NCBI GenBank assembly: GCA_022791575.1
Contig: JAAVZI010000009.1
Coordinates: 62,001-126,000, forward strand
Length of the DNA: 64,000 bases
From: Lachnospiraceae bacterium
GTDB taxonomy: Bacteria > Bacillota > Clostridia > Lachnospirales > Lachnospiraceae
Direction of reading: 5' to 3'
Shown in pieces: positions 1-8,374 of this stretch (positions are counted from its first letter, which is position 1; each line of letters begins with the position of its first letter). The position numbers and the translations under genes are program-made. The notes under the pieces are model-generated. The model saw only the letters and a list, made by a program, of their open reading frames with translations, made no database searches and had not been told where the DNA came from.

Positions 1-642
1 AACTCGCCATTCCAGTATCTTGCAGATACATGGTATTATGCAGCATATGATGAAGAGGCAAAAGAAGGTCGTCTGTATTCCTATGATTTTGAGACAGGAC
101 AGAAAGAGCAGGTTCAGTCCCTGGGCCGTTGGTATGCTTCCAATGGTGGATTCTGGCAAGCTGCTTATGTGGGACTGGATGTTTATAATGGTAAATTATA
201 TTATAATAATGCTTCTGCGGTTTATTTCTATCAGCCAGATACAAAGAAGGTTACAGAAGTAATTACTCCTAAAGAATCTGGTAGTGTATATGGATTAAGA
301 ATTAATGGCCAGACGCTGAATTATCGTATGACAGATATTTATAGCGAGGTAGGAAGTGTGTATACTTATACGTTGGAAGCACCATTGCCTACACCTACAC
401 CGGAAGCACCGAATCCAACTGCAGATCCTACAGAGCCACCGGTGAATGTTGGTGATGTCAATCAAGACGAAAAGATTACATTATCAGATGCACAGTTGGT
501 TTTAAAAGCCGTATTGAAAATCAATACCTTAAACTCAGAAGAAAAAGTACAGGCTGATGTGGATTGCAACGAGGTAATTGACTTAAGGGATGTTCAACTG
601 ATTTTAAAATATGCCTTACACATGATCAGCAACTTTAATTAA
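1..642 (+). CDS. C-terminal part of a secreted dockerin-containing protein (5' end outside window)
   Basis: The reading frame is open from base 1, so the start and any signal peptide lie outside the window. The first ~120 visible residues are rich in Tyr, Gly and Asn with strand-like repeats (GRLYSYDFETG, GKLYYNNASAVYFYQPDTKK), which looks like the last blades of a beta-propeller. A Pro/Thr-rich linker (PLPTPTPEAPNPTADPTEPP) follows. The end is a type I dockerin: two EF-hand-like calcium segments, DVNQDEKITLSDAQLVLKAV and DVDCNEVIDLRDVQLILKYA. Dockerins bind cohesin domains, so the protein is expected to be extracellular. No cohesin or scaffoldin is visible here. The propeller call is inference from composition only; the dockerin call is firm. 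Confidence 0.8.
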   Translation, partial: NSPFQYLADTWYYAAYDEEAKEGRLYSYDFETGQKEQVQSLGRWYASNGGFWQAAYVGLDVYNGKLYYNNASAVYFYQPDTKKVTEVITPKESGSVYGLRINGQTLNYRMTDIYSEVGSVYTYTLEAPLPTPTPEAPNPTADPTEPPVNVGDVNQDEKITLSDAQLVLKAVLKINTLNSEEKVQADVDCNEVIDLRDVQLILKYALHMISNFN

Positions 643-651
643 ATTATTAAT

Positions 652-679
652 GCGGGTACGAATTTGTACCCGCTTTTTT
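652..679 (+). terminator. Rho-independent terminator after the dockerin gene
   Basis: A perfect 8-bp stem (GCGGGTAC at 652-659 and GTACCCGC at 666-673) with a 6-nt loop is followed by six T residues (674-679). It starts ten bases after the stop codon of the dockerin gene. Confidence 0.9.
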
Positions 680-686
680 AAAGAAG

Positions 687-1514
687 GTGAAGATTATCGT
701 ATATTTAAGCACATTTCTATTTTCAGAAAAAACTGTTAGCGATCCTCATATTTATCCTTATCATGTATTCGCTGGAAAAAGTGAGAGACTGCTGCTATTT
801 TCTCCTATTACAGTATTATACGGCAGTAACGCTTCAGGAAAATCTACTATATTGAATATTATTGCCAACAAACTGCAGTTGGAGGGCCAGGAATATGCAG
901 CAAGTAATCAATTTGGCAAAGTTAAATATTTTACAGAATTTTTAAATGAGTGCAGCTATTCCTTGGGGGAATATGAGGATGGCAGGAAGATCGGCCAGCT
1001 TCCCAGACAAAGCAGATACATAAAAAGTGAAGATATACTGTATGAAATAAAGAAAATACAGCAGGAAACAATTCTGGAAGATGGATACATATATGAGCAT
1101 GTCCGCAGGGGGCTTCCGAAAGAACAGGTCAAACATATGAGGGCATCGGATCAGCTGCAAAAACAGATGGAATATTTAAAATATGCCCAGGAAAAATATT
1201 CAAACGGTGAAACGACTTTGCAGCTGTTGGAAGATTATATAGAACCGGATGCGCTCTATCTGCTGGATGAACCAGAAGTATCGTTATCGCCGGAAAATCA
1301 GACCCTATTAGCGGAGAAACTGAATCAGATGGCCAGATTTTTAGGCTGTCAGTTTATTATCAGTACGCATTCTCCATTTATGCTGGGGACATTAAATGCA
1401 AAGATCTATAATCTGGATTCTAAAGAACTGGAAGAGGCCAGATGGACCGAACTGGAACCTGTAAGATATGTCTACCAATTTTTGGATAAACACAGAAAAG
1501 AATTTGAAGAGTAA
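687..1514 (+). CDS. AAA/ABC-like ATPase, single-domain
   Basis: A 275-residue soluble ATPase. Walker A is GSNASGKST near residue 47, Walker B with catalytic Glu is YLLDEPEVSLSPE near residue 192, and a switch-like His follows in IISTHSPF. The layout, with a short helical insert between Walker A and Walker B and no membrane segment, matches the RecF/SMC-like AAA ATPases often found as stand-alone genes in Clostridia. Partner and substrate are unknown. The only in-frame start is GTG at 687, just after the terminator, and the AAGAAGG motif abuts it with almost no spacing, so initiation is uncertain. It points the same way as its neighbours, but the terminator before it suggests a separate transcript. 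Confidence 0.75.
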   Translation: MKIIVYLSTFLFSEKTVSDPHIYPYHVFAGKSERLLLFSPITVLYGSNASGKSTILNIIANKLQLEGQEYAASNQFGKVKYFTEFLNECSYSLGEYEDGRKIGQLPRQSRYIKSEDILYEIKKIQQETILEDGYIYEHVRRGLPKEQVKHMRASDQLQKQMEYLKYAQEKYSNGETTLQLLEDYIEPDALYLLDEPEVSLSPENQTLLAEKLNQMARFLGCQFIISTHSPFMLGTLNAKIYNLDSKELEEARWTELEPVRYVYQFLDKHRKEFEE

Positions 1515-1556
1515 TCTTGTCTGTGGAGTATAGCAGTGTAGAAATGGAAGGTAAAA

Positions 1557-1673
1557 ATGAATGCAGCACAGATTATAAATCTAGTCATAGTTCTGTTGGT
1601 AGCTTTGCTCATGATTGCAATCGGAAAAAGGCTTGACGAAATACACGAAAAACGGTATAATTACAAAAAATGA
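1557..1673 (+). CDS. Possible 38-residue single-pass membrane peptide
   Basis: The frame starts at ATG 1557 behind a GGAAGG ribosome-binding motif 5 nt upstream and reads MNAAQIINLVIVLLVALLMI, followed by a charged tail (GKRLDEIHEKRYNYKK). That is one hydrophobic helix with a basic cytoplasmic end. The good ribosome binding site and the membrane-like composition favour a real small protein. Against it, the 3' third overlaps a strong sigmaA-like promoter (1633-1661) that drives the riboswitch leader. Function unknown. Confidence 0.45.
   Translation: MNAAQIINLVIVLLVALLMIAIGKRLDEIHEKRYNYKK
1633..1661 (+). promoter_or_regulatory. sigmaA-type promoter of the cobalamin riboswitch leader
   Basis: TTGACG (1633-1638), a 17-bp spacer and a perfect TATAAT (1656-1661). 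The predicted transcription start, near 1668, lies ~20 nt before the riboswitch. Confidence 0.75.
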
Positions 1674-1688
1674 ACAGATGAGAGAAAA

Positions 1689-1872
1689 TATGGTTTGAAA
1701 AGCTGTCAGCCGAGTAGATGAAAAAGGGAATCCGGTCTGAATCCGGAACAGCCGCCATTACTGTATTTGATGAAAAGAAGAGCGGTTTACCATTGGGGCA
1801 TGTCCCTGAGAAGGTGCTCTTTTACGATAATAGTTTGTTATCGTTATATCATAAGTCAGGATACCTGCCATA
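1689..1872 (+). promoter_or_regulatory. Cobalamin riboswitch
   Basis: The conserved B12-box core is present: AAGGGAATCCGG, then CTGAATCCGGAACAGCC, then CATTACTGT (about 1724-1764). The typical 3' element GTCAGGATACCTGCC ends at 1869. TATGG (1689-1693) can pair with CCATA (1868-1872) to close P1. The family binds adenosyl- or methylcobalamin and normally turns off the downstream gene when the vitamin is plentiful. It is followed by structured RNA, a terminator and then the gene run 2113-13158, so it probably controls all of those genes. This is the strongest single clue to the locus substrate. Confidence 0.92.
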
Positions 1873-1903
1873 ATTTCAAAAGGTTTAACATGATTGGGCG
1901 AGA

Positions 1904-1962
1904 AGAGTGCAACCGATTACCAAGTGCCGCAGATGCGCTTTGGAATCCTGCACTCTATTTTT
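1904..1962 (+). terminator. Extended hairpin in the riboswitch expression platform
   Basis: AGAGTGCA (1904-1911) pairs with TGCACTCT (1949-1956). Inside it GATT/AATC and CCAAG/CTTTGG can extend the stem, and a T-rich ATTTTTG follows. It could be an attenuator or the P13/L13 arm of the riboswitch: CAGA in its tip (1930-1933) can pair with TCTG of L5 (1736-1739). Which role it plays cannot be settled by eye. Confidence 0.5.
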
Positions 1963-2003
1963 GTGTACGTCCAGGCTGGCTGCTGTGCAGGTTTAATCGT
2001 TGT

Positions 2004-2041
2004 GCTCTTTCCTTCTTTGAATGTAGGAAAGAGCTTTTTTT
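2004..2041 (+). terminator. Intrinsic terminator of the riboswitch leader
   Basis: GCTCTTTCC (2004-2012) pairs perfectly with GGAAAGAGC (2026-2034) and is followed by seven T residues. It lies between the riboswitch and the first gene, the expected place for transcription attenuation. Confidence 0.85.
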
Positions 2042-2112
2042 ATAGGAAATAGTAATATGGCGCCTACAAGAAAATCGAATATATGTTTGACTGTTCGGAA
2101 AGGAGGTACTTT

Positions 2113-2418
2113 ATGAAAATGACAAGGGAGGAAAAGCTGGCTTGGGCGGTAAGGCAGCTTACTTTAAAGCAGGCGGAAATAGGCAGAATTCCTCAGAAAA
2201 GTGATTTTGATATGGCAACTCTATCCCGAATTAAAGCCTTTTTAGGACCATGGCCGCGTGCTTTGGAACAGGCAGGGCTGAAAGAGGCGAAGCCTATAAC
2301 GCCGAAAAAAAAGAAACGCAAGAACAGTGCCGGTACAGTACGAAAGACATTAACGGCATTGAAGAAACAACAAAAACAAAAGATTTCTTCTCAAGAAAAT
2401 GGAGAAGAAAATAAATAA
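2113..2418 (+). CDS. Small basic protein with a homing-endonuclease-associated repeat
   Basis: 101 residues from ATG 2113, chosen over the in-frame ATG at 2083 because a strong AAAGGAGGT sits 5-6 nt upstream of 2113. The segment IGRIPQKSDFDMATLSRIKAFLGPWPRALEQAGL fits the short repeat found beside HNH homing endonucleases and in phage DNA-binding proteins; no nuclease domain is present. The C-terminal 40 residues are Lys-rich (PKKKKRKNS, KKQQKQK), as expected for nucleic-acid binding. It is the first gene after the cobalamin riboswitch and lies 25 bp before the giant surface protein. A regulatory or structural role is possible; nothing in the sequence shows which. Confidence 0.7.
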   Translation: MKMTREEKLAWAVRQLTLKQAEIGRIPQKSDFDMATLSRIKAFLGPWPRALEQAGLKEAKPITPKKKKRKNSAGTVRKTLTALKKQQKQKISSQENGEENK

Positions 2419-2443
2419 GCAGTAAATTTAGGAGGAGTTTGAA

Positions 2444-5400
2444 ATGAGAACAAAGACGAATCGGCTGATTGCCGGACTGCTCAGCATTATGATGGTGCTG
2501 TCTCTGCTTCCGGCCAGTGCATTTACAGTCTTTGCAGCAGAATCTGCAAAGTCCATCACAGCTTATGTGTCAGTAAGCAAAGACGGAAAGCTTGTAACCG
2601 GCAGGGATGGTAAGAGCGTGGCAGAGATCCCAGTAACTCTGACTGGGAAAGAAAGCTATACATTGGACGATGTTTTGAAAGCGGTTCATGACAGTTGTTA
2701 TAACGGTGGTTCTGCTGCGGGTTATGAGTCCTATACTCATGAAACATATGGCCTGAGCCTGAAAAAGCTCTGGGGCGATGAAAGCGGCGGGTTTGGCTAT
2801 CAGGTCAATCGGGGAACGGTCTCTGTGCTGGGATTGAATCATCTAATCAGCGATGGAGATTATATTGACGCATATATCAATCAAAGTGTTTATCCAGACA
2901 ATGAAGCCTATGCTGTGTTTGATAAAAGTACCTATAAGGCTGTTTCCGGTTCTGAAATCAGTCTGAAATTGACACAGGCAGGTTATGATGAAAATTGGAA
3001 CACAGTATTTTCCAACTGTGAAGATGCAGCGATCACTATTGACGGTAAGCCGGCAACAACAATCGTAGACGGAAAAGAGGTTCCAGTGACAACGAAGAAT
3101 GGCTCTGCTACATTTACGATCAAAGAACTTGGAACACATGTTGTTTCGGCTGTTAAGACGAAGAGCGTCAATGGAAATACTGTAACTGCTATTACAGCGC
3201 CTGTATGTATCGTAACGGTGACGGAAGCTCCCAGGCTGAAGAGCCTGAAAATCTTTAAGGAAAATAATAATCCTGATAATACTTGTGAACTCAGTCCAAG
3301 CTTTGATCCACAAGTGACGGAGTATGATCTTTCTCTGCCGGATTATGCCACTACTGTTTGGACACAGACTGAGCTTGCAGACGGAACGGAAGGTAAAGCT
3401 GTCTGTAGTTATGCCTATAACAGCATGTTAGGAAATTTTAACTGGAGCAGCAGTACTAGTATTAATACATCAGGCGGTTATTTTGGCATTGTAATTTATG
3501 ACAAGGCCAATCAGATGTCTTCTGAAGATATCCGCTATACTATTAACCTCAGTAAACATGCTACGCTGTCAGACTTGTCTGTAGATGGTGTTAGCACGCT
3601 TGCTTTTAACCGCGATATTAACGAAGGCTATCACTACTATGTGGATGGTGACAAGGACGGCGTAGATATTACGGCAAAAGCCTATAAAAAAGCATATACA
3701 ATTACAATCGGAGGAAATAAAGCAACTGGCGGCGAAGCCTATCATCTGCAATACAGTTGGGACGAAAATGGCAGAATGGAGGTTCCGGTTACAGTTTCCG
3801 AAGGAACTAATGTGGAACCATATACCTATCATTTGCTTCTGGAAAAACAGCCTCAAAACGATGTGCCCTATATTATGACACAGCCGAAAGAGGCGGATTA
3901 TATAGTCGGTGAAACTACTACGGAATTGTCTGTAACTGCCAGCGCTAACGGAGAACTGTCCTATCAATGGTATGAAAATACCTCTGATTCTACCGTGGGA
4001 GGTACTGCCATAGCAGGTGCTACAGTTTCTTCCTATGCACCAGCTTCTACAGCAATTGGCACGAAGTATTACTATTGTGAAGTTACAAACAAGGGTAAAA
4101 CAGAAAATTACAAGACTGTTTCTCAGACTGCCCGTGTTACGGTTGATCCAGATCCCACCCCTAAGGCAGTTCTTAAAAATGCAGGAAATGCAATAAATGG
4201 TTATGATTGGGATACCGGTTATGTCTATCATGTTGGAGACACGGCAGAGGCGCTGAAAGTAGAAGCGAGCTCCGCAGCAGCGGATGTAACATTGTCCTAT
4301 AAATGGTATTCAGTCAGCAGACCTTATAATATCAGTGGCTATTCTTCTGTATCAGGAACCACAGATACAGATACCTATATACCATCTACAGCTCTAAACA
4401 TGGTAAATGATTCTGGAAAGTATTATGCCTGTAGGGTAAGCTGCACCTTTAAGGGAAAGACCTATTCATCCTGGGCTGTTACAGGAAAGACCTATACAAG
4501 TGGTGAAGGAGAAACGGCTAAGACCTATGACGTTGCCGGTGTTTATGTTTTCATCAAGACCAATCAGGCAGCAACTCCTTCCATTACCAAACAGCCAGTT
4601 GGAGCAAGCTACATATCAGGCGATCGGATGTCCTCCCTTTCAGTTTCGGCAACCAGAGCTGATGGAGGCAAGCTTTCCTATCAGTGGTATGAAAACACTG
4701 CTGATTCTAATGAAGGTGGTACAGCCATAGAGAAAGCTACATCTTCTAGTTATGCGTTAGGTACAGCTTCAGAAGGCGGTACAAAATATTACTACTGTGT
4801 CATTACCAATACGCTTCAGGGCTATACAGCCAGTGTAACCTCCGATTCTGTTGCAATTAGCGTAAAGACTGTACAGGAATTAGTAGGTGACAAGCTCAAA
4901 GGTTCTGGCACACAGGAAGCTCCTTATCTGATTGAGACGGCACAGGATTATCAGACTGTACATGATCTGGTGGCAGAAGGAGTGAAATTCCAGGGACAAT
5001 ATTTAAAGCAGACAGCAGAGAACATCACTCTGCCGGATAATTGGGAACCAATCGGCATAGCCAAGACAAAAAAGGCATTTGGCGGTATACTGGATGGCGA
5101 TAACAAGATGATTACCGTACCGGAAAACGGCCTGCCTCTATTAGGGTATGTTGTTGGTGCGGAAGTTAAGAACCTGAATATTTATGGTAAGAAAATTGCT
5201 GGCTATGGCCTGGTCAATAATCTGGAGGGCGTAGGGCTTTCCGGCACTGCCATTATCATTGATAATGTGACTTTAAAATCTGGTTCAAGCACCCTGAAAT
5301 CTGGTTTCATTGGTACTTACCTTACGACGAATACATTCGCTGGATGTTCGGCATCATTTGTTGTGAACATTCGTAATTGTACAATTGAAGAAAACGTAGT

Positions 5401-8323
5401 GATCGGCTATGATAAGGATCAGACGATGATAGGCTCTTTTGCAGGCCGCGTTCATGGTACGATAGATCATTGTATCAGTAAAGCCACTGTTTACGGTAAA
5501 GATTATGTTGGCGGTATTCTTGGTACACGTGATAATGCATTGGGAATCTGTAAAGTAACGAATTGCCAATTTGATGGTATTGTGGAAGCCAGCGGAGAAC
5601 AGGCTGGAGGTATCGTTGGCGGCGGTCACAGCGACCAAACGGCTCCCAATGGTGCAAAAGTAAATATCCAGGATTGTTCGTCATCGGCAGTTGTTACAGG
5701 AAAAGATAAAGTAGGCGGCATCCTTGGCGCAGATACCAATGTGCTTCAGCTTTGGAGTGAGCATAGTATCAAAAATAATTCCTTTACTGGTAAGATAATG
5801 GCTGCAGACGGAACCTATACAGGTGGTATCATTGGTTACTATGCCAGCTTGAATAAGTATGATAACATTACTGGTAATTACTATTCTAATGACTGCGGTG
5901 CTGACAGAGGGATTGGATTTGTACAATATGTAGATACAAATTGTGCAACACATGAAACTGCCAGCGGTGCTATTTATCTGAATACCGCTGATGGCGGCTC
6001 TGGCATTGCAGGTATTACGAAAACCGATCACAATCGTACCGACGATCCTCTGGGAGCGGATGCGCATAAGCTTTGCTATACCGATTCCACTTCTGTAGTT
6101 GCTACAGAGCTTATCGTTTCTGGAGAATATAAAACAAAATATGCAATAGGAGATAAGCTGGATTTGAGCGGTATCGTTCTGACAGTTGCTTACAGCGATG
6201 GAACAAGCAAGACTATTTCTACAGATGCTGTAACCGTTACAGGCTTTGATTCTTCTAAGGCCGGTCTGCAGGAGGTTATTCTGGAATATAAGGGATTGAC
6301 TGCGGTTATTAAGGTGCAGGTGAACCATTCTGAGGATGAAATTACGGTTACGGTATCCATTCTGGGTGATACCAGACATGACTGTGAGACCGATGGGAAA
6401 CTGCACACTTTGGCAGATCACAATCTGGAGACTTGGGTTCCTGCTCGTGAATATAAGGTAAGTGCGAATGCAGTAGTGTTGGATGTATTAAATGAGATTT
6501 TTGCCGCTAATGGGATTACTGCTTCGAATCCAACAGGCAGCTATATTGAATCCCTTACTAGAAACGGCATAACACTGAAAGTAGCAGATAATCATGCAAA
6601 TGCAGGCTGGATGTTTACCGTGAATGGCAAATATGGAGACCTGTCTGTGAATCAGCAAGTCATGAACGATGGCGATATCATTATTTTCCATTATACAGAT
6701 GACTATACAAAAGAATTCAAGCCTACGGATCATACAGAGAGTGAAGCGGTTGAGAAGCTGATTGCAGCGATTGATGCCATAGTGACACTGGATAGTGAGA
6801 GTGCAATTTTAGCTGCCCGAGAGGCTTATGAGGCGTTAACAGATGAGCAGAAAACGCAGGTTACCAATTACGATGTGCTTGTTGCTGCTGAAAAGGCTTT
6901 AGCAGAATTGAAAAAGACGGATGAGGATGAAGCCTGTGCTTCTGCGGTAGAGACATTGATTGCGGCTATAGGAAGTCCGATTACTTTGAACAGTGAAAGT
7001 GCAATTTTAGCTGCCCGAGAGGCTTACAATGCTTTAACAGATCTGCAGAAGCAGTTGGTTGACAACTATAATGAACTGGTAACTGCAGAGAATGAATTGC
7101 ATCAGCTTAAACAGTCTTCCCATGATGAAATCTATAAGAAAGCGGGAGATTATCTGGTTGAATGGAGTAAGGAGCAGATACCTACGGTTGCTTCAGTCGG
7201 TGGTGAGTGGATGATCATTGGCCTTGTCCGCAGCGGCCGCAATGTTCCTGATGGTTATTACGAGAATGTGCTGAACTATGTAAAAGAAAATATTAATGAG
7301 CATGAACAGCTTAGCAGAAGCCGTTCCACAGACAATTCACGTGTTATTTTAGCATTGACGGCATTGGGCGGTGATGTAACGGATGTTGGCGGACATAATC
7401 TGCTGATGGGGCTTACCGATTTGTCCTATATTAAGAAGCAGGGGATCAATGGGCTTGCCTGGGCACTGATTGCTTTTGACTCACACAATTATGAAATTCC
7501 TGACAATAACAATGCAGCAGAGCAGGCTACACGAGAGAAGCTGGTTGCATATATTTTAGAAGCACAACTTTCAGATGGCGGTTGGAGCATTTCCGGTGAT
7601 ACATATGATTCTGATATGACAGCTATGGCGATACAGGCACTAGTTCCTTACTACAGCACGAATAAGGAAGTAAAGGCTGCTGTAGATCAAGCTTTGCAAC
7701 TCTTGTCTAAAGTGCAGAATGCAGATGGAAGTTTCTCAGCTCTTCAGGCAGATGGAAGCTATGTGCCGGCCTGTGAATCAACTGCACAGGTAATTGTTGC
7801 ACTTACTGCTCTGGGTATTGATCTTGAAACCGATTCCAGATTTATCAAGAACGGTAATTCTGCTGTTGATGCCTTGTGCGGTTATGCGGCAGAAGGTGGC
7901 GGTTTCATCCATACAGCAGGAGGCGAGCGAGACGGCATGGCTACCGAGCAGGGCTATTGTGCACTAGCCGCTTATAATCGGTTCAAAGAAGGAAAGACAG
8001 GCTTGTATGATATGAGCGATGTAAAAATCAATGCAATAAATCCAGGCGGAGAAGATCATAAACCAACGACACCGCCAGAGAACAGTAAGCCGCTGCAAGA
8101 TCCAACAGCATCCGACGTCAATGCTTCTGTTAATCCATCCGCGAAGCCTGACAATAACAGTTCAGATGGACAAACAGCAAACACGAATCGCAGTAATGCT
8201 ATACAGAGTACGAAGACGGGTGACTCTTCCCATATAGTTGTATCTGTTGGCTTACTTATCTTGTCACTTTCTGCTGTAGTCGTAGCAGCAGCTGCAAAGA
8301 ACCGCAAAAAGGAACAAGCATAA
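2444..8323 (+). CDS. Giant cell-wall protein with transcobalamin-like (DUF4430) domains and a prenyltransferase-like barrel
   Basis: 1959 residues behind TTAGGAGGAG. A signal peptide (about 1-31, cleavage near FAAES) leads into a DUF4430 domain (~33-150), a cadherin-like beta region (~265-470), an Ig-like domain (~476-566), a related beta domain (~580-700), and a second Ig-like domain (~711-809) whose SYQWYENT motif also occurs in the first. A GLUG-type beta-helix follows (~819-1216, VGGILG and AGGIVGG repeats), then a Big_3 domain (~1219-1296), a second DUF4430 (~1298-1425), two helical repeats sharing SESAILAAREAY (~1434-1556), and an alpha/alpha barrel with prenyltransferase/squalene-oxidase repeats (~1561-1857; QLSDGGWS, QNADGSFS). 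The end is a linker, a KTGD motif, a hydrophobic helix and a basic tail (~1924-1959), a divergent sortase signal. DUF4430 plus this barrel are the two folds of intrinsic factor and transcobalamin. With the riboswitch upstream and the ECF transporter downstream, a surface cobalamin-capture role is inferred. Confidence 0.85.
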   Translation: MRTKTNRLIAGLLSIMMVLSLLPASAFTVFAAESAKSITAYVSVSKDGKLVTGRDGKSVAEIPVTLTGKESYTLDDVLKAVHDSCYNGGSAAGYESYTHETYGLSLKKLWGDESGGFGYQVNRGTVSVLGLNHLISDGDYIDAYINQSVYPDNEAYAVFDKSTYKAVSGSEISLKLTQAGYDENWNTVFSNCEDAAITIDGKPATTIVDGKEVPVTTKNGSATFTIKELGTHVVSAVKTKSVNGNTVTAITAPVCIVTVTEAPRLKSLKIFKENNNPDNTCELSPSFDPQVTEYDLSLPDYATTVWTQTELADGTEGKAVCSYAYNSMLGNFNWSSSTSINTSGGYFGIVIYDKANQMSSEDIRYTINLSKHATLSDLSVDGVSTLAFNRDINEGYHYYVDGDKDGVDITAKAYKKAYTITIGGNKATGGEAYHLQYSWDENGRMEVPVTVSEGTNVEPYTYHLLLEKQPQNDVPYIMTQPKEADYIVGETTTELSVTASANGELSYQWYENTSDSTVGGTAIAGATVSSYAPASTAIGTKYYYCEVTNKGKTENYKTVSQTARVTVDPDPTPKAVLKNAGNAINGYDWDTGYVYHVGDTAEALKVEASSAAADVTLSYKWYSVSRPYNISGYSSVSGTTDTDTYIPSTALNMVNDSGKYYACRVSCTFKGKTYSSWAVTGKTYTSGEGETAKTYDVAGVYVFIKTNQAATPSITKQPVGASYISGDRMSSLSVSATRADGGKLSYQWYENTADSNEGGTAIEKATSSSYALGTASEGGTKYYYCVITNTLQGYTASVTSDSVAISVKTVQELVGDKLKGSGTQEAPYLIETAQDYQTVHDLVAEGVKFQGQYLKQTAENITLPDNWEPIGIAKTKKAFGGILDGDNKMITVPENGLPLLGYVVGAEVKNLNIYGKKIAGYGLVNNLEGVGLSGTAIIIDNVTLKSGSSTLKSGFIGTYLTTNTFAGCSASFVVNIRNCTIEENVVIGYDKDQTMIGSFAGRVHGTIDHCISKATVYGKDYVGGILGTRDNALGICKVTNCQFDGIVEASGEQAGGIVGGGHSDQTAPNGAKVNIQDCSSSAVVTGKDKVGGILGADTNVLQLWSEHSIKNNSFTGKIMAADGTYTGGIIGYYASLNKYDNITGNYYSNDCGADRGIGFVQYVDTNCATHETASGAIYLNTADGGSGIAGITKTDHNRTDDPLGADAHKLCYTDSTSVVATELIVSGEYKTKYAIGDKLDLSGIVLTVAYSDGTSKTISTDAVTVTGFDSSKAGLQEVILEYKGLTAVIKVQVNHSEDEITVTVSILGDTRHDCETDGKLHTLADHNLETWVPAREYKVSANAVVLDVLNEIFAANGITASNPTGSYIESLTRNGITLKVADNHANAGWMFTVNGKYGDLSVNQQVMNDGDIIIFHYTDDYTKEFKPTDHTESEAVEKLIAAIDAIVTLDSESAILAAREAYEALTDEQKTQVTNYDVLVAAEKALAELKKTDEDEACASAVETLIAAIGSPITLNSESAILAAREAYNALTDLQKQLVDNYNELVTAENELHQLKQSSHDEIYKKAGDYLVEWSKEQIPTVASVGGEWMIIGLVRSGRNVPDGYYENVLNYVKENINEHEQLSRSRSTDNSRVILALTALGGDVTDVGGHNLLMGLTDLSYIKKQGINGLAWALIAFDSHNYEIPDNNNAAEQATREKLVAYILEAQLSDGGWSISGDTYDSDMTAMAIQALVPYYSTNKEVKAAVDQALQLLSKVQNADGSFSALQADGSYVPACESTAQVIVALTALGIDLETDSRFIKNGNSAVDALCGYAAEGGGFIHTAGGERDGMATEQGYCALAAYNRFKEGKTGLYDMSDVKINAINPGGEDHKPTTPPENSKPLQDPTASDVNASVNPSAKPDNNSSDGQTANTNRSNAIQSTKTGDSSHIVVSVGLLILSLSAVVVAAAAKNRKKEQA

Positions 8324-8374
8324 TGATAATTCTGTTAGAACTTTGCTGGTAGATGACGGCAGATGGGAGGTTAT

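Noticed and set aside
2556..6733. Several long antisense frames within the giant surface protein gene
   Set aside because: They mirror the codon pattern of the real gene, lack start signals and family motifs, and are interrupted irregularly.
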